NCBI GenBank assembly: GCA_014058105.1
Contig: JACGCM010000560.1
Span: 2,418,001 to 2,482,000 of the forward strand
Length of the DNA: 64,000 nucleotides
Source: Kingdonia uniflora
Lineage: Eukaryota > Streptophyta > Magnoliopsida > Ranunculales > Circaeasteraceae
Direction: 5' to 3'
Position 1 is the stretch's first letter. Every line of letters starts with the position of its first letter. This document shows positions 44,461-55,900 of this stretch, piece after piece. Made by a program: the position numbers and the translations under genes. The notes below the pieces were generated by a model. It ran no database searches, was not told the DNA's origin, and saw only the letters and a list, made by a program, of their open reading frames with translations.

Positions 44461-44937
44461 GTATACTTGTTAAGTAGTGACAAAAACAAATCAAGATAAT
44501 AAGCATTTTGTTTGTCTGATGTATGCTTATTAAGTATGGGTCGAGATCAAAGAAAATAGTAAGAATGATGTTTGTCTGACGTATACTTGACAAGTATAGA
44601 GCGAGAGCAAATCAAATAGTAAAGATATTGTTTGTCTGATGTATACTTGGCAAGTATAGATCGAGATCAAATCAAATAGAAAATATATTGTTTGTTTGAT
44701 GTATACTTGACAAGTATAGATCAAGATCAAATCAAATAGCAGGGATATTGTTTGTCTGACGTATACTTGACAAGTATAGATTGAGAGCAAATCAAATATT
44801 AAAGATATTATTTGTTTGATATATACTTGACAAGCATAGATCGAGATCAAATCAAATAGTAAAGATATTATTTGTCTGTTGTATACTTGATAAGTATAGA
44901 TCGAGATCAAATCAAATAGTAAGGACCAAATTGATAA
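44461..44937 (-). repeat. 60-bp minisatellite in the 3' region of G
   Basis: Eight units of exactly 60 bp with gtatacttgacaagtatag and atcaaatcaaatag cores. Inner five to six units are close to identical; the outer two are diverged. The period is a multiple of three, so a frame passes through the whole array. Confidence 0.95.
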
Positions 44938-45114
44938 CAAAATATGTTTATTTAAATCGATCAAAACTGTTATAGTGTCACATCTGTAAAACAGTTTCAG
45001 TTGAGCCGTGTTCCATGGATATTCAAGCTGTATTTCATCTTCAGTCATCAGCCAATAAGTCCCGTTATATGTTTTGTTGCTGACAATGTATGGCCCTTCA
45101 CAATTTTCTGACAA
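44530..45114 (-). pseudogene. Integrase C-terminus of G fused to 20-residue repeats
   Basis: The frame starts in the integrase tail (ENCEGPYIVSNKTYNGTYWL and PWNTAQLKLFYR, the usual end of Tat polyproteins) and, instead of stopping, reads on through the minisatellite. This gives about seven repeats of a 20-residue unit such as SLLFDLISIYTCQVYIRQTI: hydrophobic, with Tyr and Cys. It is the longest open frame in G (194 codons). Expression is doubtful because upstream pol is broken. Confidence 0.6.
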
Positions 45115-45760
45115 TTTTCTAGAATTTTTAGGCCGAGCACTATCCTGGATCCGTCGTAAGACAAGGTCTCCAATACCAAATTTCCGTTCTCAAACTTTTT
45201 TGTTGTATGCTTTTTTTAAGGTATTATGGTATCGTCCTAAATTTGCAATGGCCTTGTCTCTAGTTTCATCTATCCAATTGAGGTTGCAAAGGAGACCGAG
45301 TTCATTTTCTTCGTCTGGAATTTTTTGTTGAGTACTGGGTAAATCGAGGTCCAAGGGTATGACTGCTTTAATGCCAAAAGCCATCATGAATGGAGTGTAG
45401 CCTGTCGAAACTCGAGGTGTGGTCCAGTAGGCTCAGAGAAAACTGAGTAGTTTGTCAACCCTCGGACCTGAGCTTGTTTCTGAGATATGCATTCAATAAG
45501 TGGTCCCCCTCTAATGAGTTGATATAAGATGTGATCTTGGACAGTAAATCTGAGGCCTTTGGCCAGAAGTGATCGATCTTCATCTTTGTTACTTGGGAGG
45601 ATGTTGGAGTGAGGTATGTATAAAATGTTCTTCTCCAATCTTCAGTATCATCGTCTTCAGCAATGGTAATCTGGAGTGCTGAGAGTATATCGAGGCTGGA
45701 ATGCTTGATGATTTCAATTTCTAAAGATCTTTTTTCTCTGCCTCCCAGCATTGCAGCGAT
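45115..45760 (-). pseudogene. Element G integrase, core deleted
   Basis: On the - strand: TAYIAAMLGGREKRSLEIEI, then KGLRFTVQDHILYQLIRGGP (start of the zinc domain), a breakpoint after KQAQ, then TPRVSTGYTPFMMAFGIKAV and IDETRDKAIANLGRYHNTLK. The segment that carries the catalytic D, D and E is missing. A 10-base repeat (gaaaattgtca) lies near 45110. Confidence 0.75.
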
Positions 45761-47477
45761 GTAAGCTAAAGTACCGCCATATCAATTTTCCTGTCGGGGC
45801 AAGTAAGAAATTGTTGCATGTTTGAATCTCTGCATCTTTTCTTCAACCAGAGTTACATAATCAACTATTTTTCTCGTTGTTTTGAAAGTTTTGTTGTAAT
45901 GATTTACCACGAGCAAAGAGTCGACGTAGACTGCTAAATCTTCTGCTCTGAGAGTGAGTGCGAGTTCGAGACCGTGGAAAATTCCTTCATATTCGGTCTC
46001 ATCGTTAGTGGCATAGAAGTTTAGTTTGATAGCCTTTTCGATTCGATGATTGGAAGGTGTGACGGGGACGTTGTAAATCCCCGATCCATGTGGTCCTGTT
46101 GATCCGTCTGTAAAAAGTTGCCAACCAAAACTGCTATTAAGTCATTTGTGAAGATTTCATCGAGTTATTCCCAATCGGGGCCTTCGATGGGAAAGTTTGC
46201 CAAAAAGTCAGCCACTGCTTGTCCCTTGACTGATATTTAGTGTTTAAAGGAAATGTCGCATTCTCCAAGGAAAATAGACCATTATTAGATTCTTCAAGAT
46301 TTTTCTATTTTGGAGAGTACTAGATTGAGGGGGTATTTGGTGATGACTTTGACGGAATGAGTTCGAAAGTAGGGATGAAGTTTTTGAAAATTATAGACCA
46401 GAATGAGTAGCTGCTTTTCCAATGTCGTGTACCATTTTTTAGCAGGCGTAAGTGTCTTGCTGTTGAAATAGATTGGTTTTTCTACTCTGCCATCTTCTCG
46501 AATAAGGACGGAACTGATTGAATCTTCGGTTGTGGATAAGTACATTGTAAGAGATTCGCCATCAATTGGAGTACTCATTAAAGGAGGACACCCCAAGTAT
46601 CGTTTAAGATCTTGGAAAGCCATCTCACAGTCAGGAGTTCAAATGACTTTATTTTGTTGTTTGTTGAAAGAGGAGTGAGGTTGCCATGAAGAAGGGGATA
46701 AAAGAGTTTGTATCGATCAGATGACTTTGAGATGAATCTATGAAGAACAACGATTTTGCCTGTAAATTTTTTAACATCATTTTTTGTTCGAGGGGATGGC
46801 ATTGCCATAAGTGGTTTGATTTTTGTAGGATCAATTTCTATCACTCTTTTGCTGACAAGATCTCCCAGGAATTTACCAAATACGACTCTGAATTGACATT
46901 TCTCTGGGTTAAGTTTCATTTGGTACTTGCGAAGGATATCAAAAATGGTTTGGAGGTTGCTGGAGTGGTTATCTTGTTTCTGGCTTTAACAAATCATATC
47001 ATCGATGTATACTTCCATAATTGTGCCGAGATGATCTTTGAACATTTGAGGCGCAAGTCTTTGGTAAGTAGCGCCTACATTTTTTAAACCGAAAGGCATT
47101 ACCATGTAATAATAGAGACCTTTGCTGGTGGCGAAGGTTGTTTTTTCCTGATCTTCTTCGGCTAGTAAAGCCTAGTTATAACCAATGGCTGCATCCATCA
47201 TAGAATGAAGTTCATGTCCTACGACTGAGTTAAAAAGTTGCAGAATTAGTATTAGCGGAAAGTTGTCTTTAGGTGTGAACTTGTTAGGTTCTGTGAAGTC
47301 AACACAAACCCAGATTTTGCCATTTTTCTTTGGAACCGCTGCGATATTAGAAACCCACTTTGGATATTTTGCTTTCCGAATAAATCTTACCCGAAGGAGC
47401 TTATCAATTTCTTCGTTTACTGTATCGTAGAGTCGGGGGGATAGATTCTATCATTTTTGAATGATAGCTTTGCTATC
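45761..47477 (-). pseudogene. Element G reverse transcriptase and RNase H
   Basis: RT text on the - strand: VSNIAAVPKKNGKIWVCVDF, MMDAAIGYN, TTFATSKGLYYYMV...MPFGLKN, and the catalytic box VYIDDM near 47000. Then LNPEKCQFRVVFGKFLGDLV, the palm end, and DLKRYLGCPPLMSTP with YLSTTEDSISSVL and KQLLILVYNFQKLHPYF (RNase H-like connection). A second RNase H near 46000 keeps the LNFYATN-type site in decayed form. Several stops. Confidence 0.85.
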
Positions 47478-48250
47478 TGGAAGGAGGTTGAGTCAATGAC
47501 AAGCGATTGAAGGATTGATGCCAGCATTTCATGAAAAGTCCAGGCAAAAATGTTGATGTTCTTCTTAAGTAGCTGTATCATGGCCACTTTTTTGTCTATT
47601 GATAACTTGAAGCCAATGAAGATTGTGCGCCCTGGGCCATCGAGTTTAACAGATTCGATTATCTCGGTGTCATGTTATTCAAATGTTGTTGACTCTTCTT
47701 GTTGTAGTTGCTATGCTTTGAGAAGTTTGGGTGTATGAGGGTTGGTTGTAGTATTTTTGCACATTCGTGCAACTACTTGGCTGCCTTTGATTTTGTAAAT
47801 TCCATGATCTGTTGGAAAATGCATCGCTAAATGATAAGTAGAAGGCACTGCTTTGATTGATTGTAACCAACTTCATCCTAAATTCCCCAAATATTTAGAC
47901 TTTGCTTCGATGACAGGAAACTTGACAAACGTAGTTTCGGAACCTGCCTGAACTGGTAGAGAGATTTCTCTTGTAGCCGATTCTTTCAAACCATTGAAGC
48001 CCGTGATTGTTGTTGTCGAAGCTTTTACCGAATCTGCAAGGCCTAGGAATTCAATTGCTCTTCTAAACAATACATCTGTAGCGCTTCCAGTATCGATGAG
48101 AAGTGTATGAAAATAGTCTTGTCCGACATTGAGCACAATGACGAGGGGGTCATCGTGAGGGTATTTGGCGTGGCTTGTATCGCAGTCTTCGAAGGTGATT
48201 TGGTAAGGACGTATCAATTTGTTTATTCTGGGGAGCAGTTTTACTGATTT
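47478..48250 (-). pseudogene. Element G aspartic protease
   Basis: HPHDDPLVIVLNVGQDYFHT is followed by LLIDTGSATDVLF, the intact D-T-G active site near 48085-48110. ITGFNGLKESATREISLPVQ and FPVIEAKSKYLGNLG complete the domain. It is in frame from 48385 to 47873. Past that the linker to RT is broken (stops). Confidence 0.9.
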
Positions 48251-49700
48251 GTCCGAGGAGGTCATTTTACAGCAAGACGTAATCTGATCGTCTTGCTTTC
48301 TTTTTTTCCCTTTTTCAATCTCAATACAGGTGGAGAGCTTGTCCTTGGGCCTGATTTTGCTCCACTTCTTTATTTTTTGCTTCATTCTCTAGGAATTTTT
48401 TTATGTCGATGACATAATTGTAGATTCTTCCTGCTAATAGGATACGATGGAAGATTCGTATGAGGGAGTAATAGGTGTCAGTCTCATGGTTATGCACATT
48501 GTGATACTGACATAGTGGTTGGTTGGGAAGATCAAGAATTGTCTGTGGTACGCGATAACACTCATCTCCTTTTATCATTAACATGATATCAGAGAGAGAT
48601 CTTGTCATTGGCAGAAAAACTGGGACAGGTCTGTCTGGTCTGCCGTCCCTTCTTCTATTATTTTTGATGTTTCTGTCGCATTGTTTGGGCGCTTCAGGAG
48701 TAAATGTTCGCTGAGATGGGGCCAAAGTTGTTTCTCGAGATTGGATTACAGATGAGCTTTTCATCTTAACTATCTTTGATTGCTCCAGTTCGATGTAGTT
48801 ATTAACCACATCAATTATTTCAGTGACCGTGCGCGTCTTGTGTAGTAAGTTATTCTCAAACTTTTGAGTCATTGTGCAGAGCGGAGGTGAATGCTGGATC
48901 GACGATCTTAGGTTCTAAGTTCCTTATTTTCCTTGTTTTCTGCAGGAAGAGTTTATAAAAGTTTGCCAGGGTCCCTTTCGTGCCTTGCTCGAAGTAAAAT
49001 AAGGAGTTGACAGCGATCTCTCGCTCTTTGGCATGAGCGTAATTGGATTTGAAAAGATGCTGTAACTGGCTGAACGCATTGATGGAAGAGGCCTCTTAAA
49101 TAGTATGGAACTAACGGAGCAGTTCTTCTTTTAGGCTCATGTTGAAGAGTCTACATAACATATGGTCGAGTTTGGAATATAACCCGACTACGACTTTGAA
49201 GTGACGAACATGTGTAAGTGGGTCAGTCAGGCCTGCATACTGAATAAATTTGAGCATATAGAAATTGTCCGAAATGGGCATAACTTTGAGATGAGGGGAG
49301 ATGGGGTTTATCACGATTCTATCAAGTGCGGATCTTCGGCCCCGAATGTCAGAATTTATGGCTTGGATCCTGTTGTTGAGGTCTTCCATGGTGACAAATT
49401 ATTGCGGTGGGAATGGTAAGGCTACAACTTGAGGAACAAAATCTCCCTGTCCTTCTGGTTCTAACCGATCCCTGATCGGTCTTCCCCTGGGCGGGAAAAT
49501 TTGAAATCGAGTGCGTCAACTTCCTTGAGTTGTCGATGCAGCCAAAATGTTGAGAGGCTTTGTTTAGGTTTCCAGATCTGTATCGAGAAACATGGAGCTC
49601 ATCTTCCCTTGGTGGATCACCACGTTGAATTCCTCTTGATCTATACTCGCTTCGAGCGAGTGGAGGGGGCATTTTGATGATCGGTAAGTCGATCATGCGT
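48251..49700 (-). pseudogene. Element G gag
   Basis: Three frames: 49696-49349, 49389-49111 and 48872-48321. MEDLNNRIQAINSDIRGRRS, FIQYAGLTDPLTHVRHFKV and FENNLLHKTRTVTEIIDVVN are the capsid pattern of Tat-type gag (YxGxTDPxxHxxxF). A basic/Pro-rich tail (RRRDGRPDRPVPVF) and CQYHNVHNHETDTYYSLIRI, a CxxHxxxxHxTxxC-like zinc region, lead to the protease. Frameshifts at 49111 and 48870. Confidence 0.85.
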
Positions 49701-49982
49701 TGCCCTCATTCGTTCCATTTCTTTCTGATGTGTTTAACTCTATTAATCTAAGGCTTTTTGCAGTTCGTCTCTCTCCATTTGAAGAGCTTGAGCGTGGACA
49801 CGCTGATCATCCATTCTTTGGGCTTTTTCTGCGGCCATTTGTTGCTAAAGCTCTAGTACAGCACCGTGGAGATCAATAGTTCCTGGTATTTCCTGATCTG
49901 TGACAGTACTAGAATTGCTTCTCAGGTTCATGTTTGTCATCAGGCGGTATTAAGATCAGTGATGGTATAATAAGTGTGGTAT

Positions 49983-50000
49983 TTCCCACAGACGGTGCCA
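49983..50000 (-). other. Primer-binding site of G
   Basis: On the - strand TGGCACCGTCTGTGGGAA, two bases from the right LTR and identical to the site of B. It sets the element orientation. The 49701-49982 stretch between it and gag is leader without a gene. Confidence 0.9.
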
Positions 50001-50002
50001 AT

Positions 50003-50486
50003 TGTAGATGCTTATTTTCTGAAAGGAGAATCTTTGCCAATACTTATTCATAAAGAGAATACAATAAAGCAAGATAAAACAAGATTTCACATGGAAAACT
50101 TAGTAAAGGCAGAGAAAAACCATAACCTCGAGGAAGATTTTAATGTAAAATTCAATAAGATGTTAGTTATTACACGTTTTGGAATGATGTTGGGTTATCT
50201 AAGTAAGAATAGTAAGAGATTGCAGTCCTGAAGAATTTATTCTCTGCCTATATTTATAATCATACAGGCAGTTTTACAAAAGAAAAAAAATAGTCTCTTA
50301 TTCTGGGGGAGTGGGCGAACTTTGCAGATCTCTGGCATTTCTTTTTTTGCGAGGCTTCAACGGCTACTTTTGGCAAGTCAAGGACTTTTAGTAACTTCTC
50401 GAATGATGGCCTTCGATCATGTGTGGCTATCTTCGACTACACTTTGTTGGCTTACATCTGTCGAATCTGGGGAATATGTTACTACA
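50003..50486 (-). repeat. Element G 5' LTR (right)
   Basis: Begins TGTAGATGC, ends ACTACA, 484 bp. TATA candidate (TATAAATA on the - strand) at 50251-50258. It matches the left LTR throughout. Confidence 0.95.
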
Positions 50487-50491
50487 TAAAG

Positions 50492-50784
50492 ATCTCCCTA
50501 ATTGTGGCATCTAAAGGACCTAACTCTCCCTTATATACTTGGAGAGCCAAATACAATCACTCGGATCTCGAGGCAAACAAGAGGCTTCAAAAAAATCTTA
50601 CCAAACTAACATTTACATTGCCGTTTGAGCGACTATGAGTCTCGTTCAAATGCCATCAAGCAACTTAGCACGATGGATCTGTTTTTAAGAAAAAAATTAA
50701 TTGACATTCGAACGTCTATCAGTCTCGTTCGAATGATGTTGAGTCTATAAAGCCCATTCGATCGAACATAAGAATAGTCCCACA
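50492..50784 (-). repeat. Element F 5' LTR, outer part
   Basis: Resumes the F LTR after G (gatctccc...ttatatacttgg, atctcgaggcaaacaagagg) and ends cccaca. Diverged TTCGAA motifs occur at about 50705 and 50728. The aagatttgagccaaaattcg block of the left LTR is absent. Confidence 0.85.
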
Positions 50785-51060
50785 GAAAGGTCTTTTGACA
50801 ACATAAGTAAAAACAACATTAGTCATGGACTGCAATGGTAGCTGGTATGGCATGCATTGACATGCCAAAAAGACTCTTGGAGTATTTTACAAAAGAAATT
50901 TGAAAAGTGGTTCATGAGTTCAGCACTATAGTTACATTATTGATCTTCTAGATTGAGCTGGTCTTACATTTGATCAAGGGAATGAAGGTGAAACATGATT
51001 TTATGGTGCGAGGTTCCCTTTATGATGCCTATATGCTACATATAAATGTGGAGATTGTAA
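50785..51060 (+). pseudogene. PPR pseudogene, continuation after F
   Basis: Directly after F the sequence reads, in broken frame, WTAMVAG, a motif that follows the ...KVEMARK text at the left edge of F in many plant PPR proteins. KRLLEYFTKEI and MKVKHDFMVRGSLYDAYM follow. It shows where F inserted. A clear end is not visible. Confidence 0.65.
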
Positions 51061-51129
51061 AAATCTTCGTTAAAAAATTAGAGGAGATTTAGGGGTTTTG
51101 GTTTGTTGTTGCTATGGAGTGGTATTGAG

Positions 51130-51740
51130 ATGCAGAGTTGAAAGAAGCATTGTTTGGGGTGCCCGATTCTAACAATGATATGAACGTCTTGTATCAAGGG
51201 TGGCTTTTTAACAACTTGTCCAATAGAGTTACACTGCCATGCAATTACAATATAGGCACGGTCTCGCACACTTTGGGGTATTATTTAGCAGATGAAGTCT
51301 ATCCAAAATGGTAAATAATTCTTCAAACCATAAGTAATCTGTCCAACGATACTGAAACATATTTTGCAAAGATGCAAGAAGTTTGATGGAAAGACGTAGA
51401 GCATGCTTTCGGGGTATTACAAGCTTGGTTCGAAATATTAGTACACGAAACGCGATTTTGGAAACCTAGTGATCTTACAAATCTTATGTATGCATGTATA
51501 ATTATCCATAACATGATTGTCGAAGATGAACACCATACTTACATCCGACAAGTGGATATTGATCCCGAGTTTAAAAAAACTGTGGATACTTAGAAGGAGA
51601 CATTAAATCCAAGACGCGCGATCAATACTATGACACAGTAAATTGAGAAGATTTATGAAATTAGAAATGAAGGTACTCATTTCCAATTACGAAAGAAACT
51701 TGTCGTGCATTTATGGAATAAAGAAAGGGCAAAGTAATGT
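51130..51740 (+). pseudogene. PIF/Harbinger transposase, C-terminal half
   Basis: Frames give GVPDSNNDMNVLYQGWLFNN, YNIGTVSHTLGYYLADEVYP, FAKMQEV and DVEHAFGVLQAWFEILVHET, then MYACIIIHNMIVEDE. SNNDxNVL and VExAFGVLQ hold the second Asp and the Glu of the DDE triad; the first Asp region is missing. Stops at 51302, 51389 and 51591 are visible. The normal C-terminus follows (FQLRKKLVVHLWNKERAK). It would cut and move the element DNA. Confidence 0.8.
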
Positions 51741-51889
51741 ATTTTGTTTCGAAGTTTGTAGTTTTATGTGGAAGTTGTAATGTATTTTCTCTACTTGAAT
51801 GAAGTATGTTTTGTGGAATACTTATGATTGATAATAATTTATTCAAATAATGAAATGACATAGAACTTAAGAACTACTATTAACGCTAA

Positions 51890-52143
51890 GAATTACATCA
51901 ATCTTCATCACTAGAAACGTCGTCATCACTTGGACACTACACCTTTAACTTCTTGGAATAAAGTTTAATTTGCTTCTTCATCCAACGTCTTTGTACCGGC
52001 AGTAGGTTAGTTGTGTCCATTGCCATCACCTTACCCAAATGCACATCTTCAATGGCTTTATTTATAGCTAGCTCCGCTTCATGCCTAATTTGAATCCTAA
52101 ACGATCCTATGATGTGCTTATTACAGACTTTTAATAGATCGAG
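51890..52143 (-). pseudogene. Possible PIF/Harbinger accessory ORF1 end (NAM-associated type)
   Basis: On the - strand an 80-codon frame reads HEAELAINKAIEDVHLGKVM, AMDTTNLLPVQRRWMKKQ, then an acidic end CPSDDDVSSDED. The MxMDTxxMxPxQxxWxxxQ pattern resembles the C-terminus of plant NAM-associated proteins that accompany PIF/Harbinger transposases. One TAG lies before the acidic tail. It converges with the transposase. Confidence 0.4.
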
Positions 52144-52539
52144 ATCTTATTATTATCATGCATGTATGTGCCACGCCGGGCTAGTCTCGTAATGCATCAA
52201 CTGGTCGCATAGCTACTAGTGCCTCCTCGATTGGTGGTTCGATCCTCGATGAACCGACTACACCATTAGTCATGTTTTTCCTTTATTCTGCAGCTCCCCA
52301 ACTAATAATACTTTCTTCCAATGGTACTCTACGCTAAGCGCGCGCCTCAAATTTGTTTGCGGTACAAAATCCCCTGGATTGTTATGTTACGATACTAGTT
52401 ACCCCAGAATGTTCTACTGTGTAGGTGTATTACTTGAAGGTACATACACTTACGGTACTGTAATAGTGCCTATGAATGCGTCTAACAAATCATTTGCAAC
52501 CTATTGGAGGTTTCTAATCTATTGAACCTTATTATCACC

Positions 52540-53900
52540 TAACTTATGTATAGGGATCTAGATCAGAAACTAATGGTGTTTTCCAGGACCTCTTGGAAAC
52601 ATCCTCAGCATTGACTGTCATATCTCCCCCCAATGCTGGGAATATCGTCTTATCAAAGTGATAATTATCTGCCCTACAGTATATACGTCTCCAGTGGGTC
52701 AAAATATCCAGTAATAAATGCGAATCATAACCCACATAATACCAGGCCGATGTTGAGGGTCCCATCTTCGTACAATATAGTGCGATTGGCACTTGAACAG
52801 AACATCCAAATGTTCATCGATGGGCAACACCGGGCTCTGACCCAGTTACAAGTCACTTTTGGGAAAAAATAATGTGATAATTTGCTAAGGGATGAACCCT
52901 AATCAGTGTGTGGGAGCAAGAAAACATATCTCTCACACTAGCCGGATGCTGTGATAGTAATAATAGTGGCCTAGCAATTATCCTAAATTACTTTATTAGG
53001 ATCTGCACCAATCCCGAGATGGGTATGGTATGGGGTACTCATGATGCTCAATCATCTATCCCATTTAGCGATAAAATAATCATCAAAATCCTCAAAGTCC
53101 AACTTTCAAGCCCCCGTCAACTCGCATCGATCGACTGTAATCGGTTAATCCAGGAACTGGGCCTGCGATTGAATGATCTAAGTAAAAAGTTGTGCTAGCA
53201 TTGTATTCCTAGATTTGATGAGTAGGCAAACGCAATACTATCTCCTAAATGCTCCTTTTTATGACCATAAATATTCAAGTGGGCCACTATGTTGATGGAA
53301 AGGTTCACATGTGTCTCCATGGATGCGCTTAGAGCAAAGGATGAAGATCTCACTCTACCTTGGTCATACTAGGAAGATATACTAGACTTTCCTTGAAAGT
53401 AATCGTTACACGTATACTCTCTGGATCTTCTTTTCTTTTAAGGAAAGTTGAGATGTAATTTCGATAATTCTCGTTACTATTCGAGCCCTGGGAGTGTATT
53501 GGAAACCGTTTTAATAGCATGTTCTAACCTTTAGACATGAAGTGAATGCACAGAACCCTTTCTCTCATTTTCTCTAATAGTCATTACGCGATAAGTATTA
53601 TCATGTATATCCCTAAACTCTATAAAATCTCGCTGGATTTACTAGTATATAAAGTGGACTAGATATCCTATATCGTACCATGAAAGAGTAATAGCATGAC
53701 CCACTTAGTGTATTTTATTATGTTGGCCATGCCAATGATATTCGTGCCATCCCTAATGCACAAGGTTAGACAAGAAATATATGCATATCTCAAAAGGATC
53801 AAGTGCGTGGTACTAATGTATCTCAGACATGTGTTGCCACTCTTCCAATTTTTGGTCATGCTCAATGAGTAGATAAATCCATAGACGGGTTGCATTTAGT
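52540..53900 (-). pseudogene. Element D protease and integrase relics
   Basis: 52544-52792 reads CTKMGPSTSAWYYVGYDSHL and DNYHFDKTIFPALGGDM, the block after the copia integrase core that C also has. Upstream, MRDGTNIIGMANII-type frames (53668-53895) and TSKSSE.L.SLGIYMI hold the pre-integrase region in broken form. Catalytic residues are not recognisable. Confidence 0.6.
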
Positions 53901-54229
53901 AGATCAACTATTATACATGGAATTTAACTACTTCCCAAGCAATAAATTCACAAAATAAAATCAAAGAACAATCTCAGATAGATGGGATACCAAACCAGTG
54001 CATGTCACAAACATTTTATTAAACTAAACACTGAAGAGTTCCTAACTCAATCAATGATAGAACTAATAAAGCAAAACTACTACTTCTACAACTAAAGTTA
54101 CTACTTGGCAATGCTCTCTAGGTGAAATCATTCATCTATTGAGAATTTACTACTATTCATTCTTAGAACATGATCCAATGTTGCATTGGTATCATGGGAG
54201 GAATCAAAAGTTGTAGACTCTGCCGTAGC

Positions 54230-54925
54230 ATAGTTTGTGCTAGCTGCGATCAAGTGATAAGTCTAGGGCTGATCTCTATGGATCATCCAGGGTGCCTTGC
54301 AATCTCGTATATCTCCTATCCATTTTAGAATTTTTCCTATTCCATTTTGGTCAATTGGTAAACTTCTTGTTCCCCTTGCCTCAGGTTACTGATGACTGGA
54401 ATTAAATCCTACCGTTGTTACCACCTCTCGTTAATCCATGGTTGCGACCCTGTTTGTAACTTCCCCTGTCACTAGACCCAACATTGTGTGACCTTGTCAC
54501 ATGCTTACTTTTAGTAGGCATAAACTTGAGGTTCGTAACTAGTAGCTCATTATTTTACCCATAAATGAGGAAAACGTGAATTAGGTCCGCATGCACAGTG
54601 ATCTATTAAATATTGCCTCGGAAGTACAATATTTGAAGTGTAGAAAGTGTAATAGAATATTCCCAATATCTCTATTTATCTCATCTATTTCTCCATGTGA
54701 GATTATAGTAGAGTTACACTGCCGAATAAAATTTTTGCCGCAGTCGCATAATACTATCATAGTATAAGTTAATTCATTATCAGGCCTCCTGAATATGGAG
54801 GCGAGGGTGCCAAACAAAGCTTCTACTTTGTTAGTTAGAGACTCATTGTTCTCAACAATAGTTTTTTCCATATTCTGCAATAGCTGATGAATTTCAGTAT
54901 CCATACAGGTCAAGTTTATTGGCAC
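54230..54925 (-). pseudogene. Element D gag relic
   Basis: A 114-codon frame (54581-54925, MPINLTCMDTEIHQLLQNME start, then ALFGTLASIFRRPDNELTYT) lies where gag should be; I cannot match it to a family beyond position. Downstream, WIGDIRDCKAP near 54290 looks like the end of a zinc knuckle. Confidence 0.35.
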
Positions 54926-55900
54926 CTAAAATAGAAATTGCAATATGGGAAGTACATAATTTTCTGAGTGTTACCAACATCTATTATGCATGTAGATCAA
55001 TACCAGTAGGAGTACTTGATAAACATATCAATTGCATTAAAGACATATCATAGTACTTAGAATAAAGATAAATAACTGATTCCTAATCATGTTATTGTTG
55101 AACTCTATTCATATTCTAAAGCTCATGAAATTCATTTTAAATAATTAAATCCCAAATTTTACCTTGTAAAAATGACGATCTTAATCTTAGGTATGTTTTT
55201 TAATAAAATCTTAGCCAAAATTGCTATTCAAAACCACTAGATGTATATTATCCTTATTTTGAGAACTATGGTGTTCTAAGCCTTATAGTTCTATAAAGGT
55301 CAGTATATTCTAGCCAAATGACCTTATTTACTATGAATCTGAGGAGTATTAGGTGTTTAGTTGACAAGTGGTCTCATCCTGAAGTCTGCTGGGTTCACAA
55401 GATAGGTTGATTATGCCTGCCTTTAAACTAACATTCTAGGGTACTATAGGTTGCTATTAATGCATATATGCCTCTAAATGCTATCTTGTTACATCTAATT
55501 GCACCTAGATATGAAAAATTGACTCCTCAGACACCAAGTTTTAGAAATAATACTAAGTCAATTCCCAATTAAGCTCTAGTTATTTGTCCGCGATAATTAA
55601 CTACTGTGATTTAGATATGACTCACAATCGTATGCTAAATTAGTTTTGGTTTCGTATTATTTCTGATCCCTGATCATTATAATTAGTATCCTAGGGGAAT
55701 ACCAGTAATATCATATTAGCTATCGTAACATACTTAAATAAGTATTATACAATTTACTTATATCACATAGAAGTGAGCCAATGATCATATACGAGGCACC
55801 AATTCCTAAAAAAAATTAAAAATATTTTGCATAAAAAACCCAAAATAGGTCCCCCCACAGGGTAGGTCCAGTCAATATAAATTTTTCAAAAAAAATTGGG
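54926..55900 (-). other. Element D interior, no gene recognised
   Basis: A/T-rich sequence with many stops on both strands. Position suggests the N-terminal half of gag, mutated beyond recognition. Confidence 0.35.

Larger units (their letters stand above)
38600..50486 (-). mobile_element. Element G: Tat-like Ty3/gypsy retrotransposon
   Basis: 11.9 kb with two 484-bp LTRs, perfect 5-bp TSDs, and a reversed PBS at the right LTR. In element order: gag (49696-48321), protease, RT, RNase H, integrase, minisatellite, an extra gene on the opposite strand, 3' LTR. This layout with a long non-pol 3' region fits the Tat lineage. Decayed: stops in every domain and a missing integrase core. Confidence 0.95.
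30010..50784 (-). mobile_element. Element F: copia retrotransposon split by H and G
   Basis: Reversed copia inside the PPR gene. Left LTR 30010-30571, pol remnants 30941-31943, gag remnants 37272-38340, PBS 38366-38383, right LTR in two parts (38385-38599 and 50492-50784). H interrupts the interior and G the right LTR. Flanks ggaaa (left) and gaaag (right) fit a slightly decayed TSD. Without H and G it would be about 3.6 kb, well short of a full copia, because much of RT and RNase H is missing. Confidence 0.85.

Noticed and set aside
44461..44937. Regular 60-bp repeats as a CRISPR-like array
   Set aside because: Units are contiguous with no unique spacers and lie inside a plant retrotransposon; it is a minisatellite.
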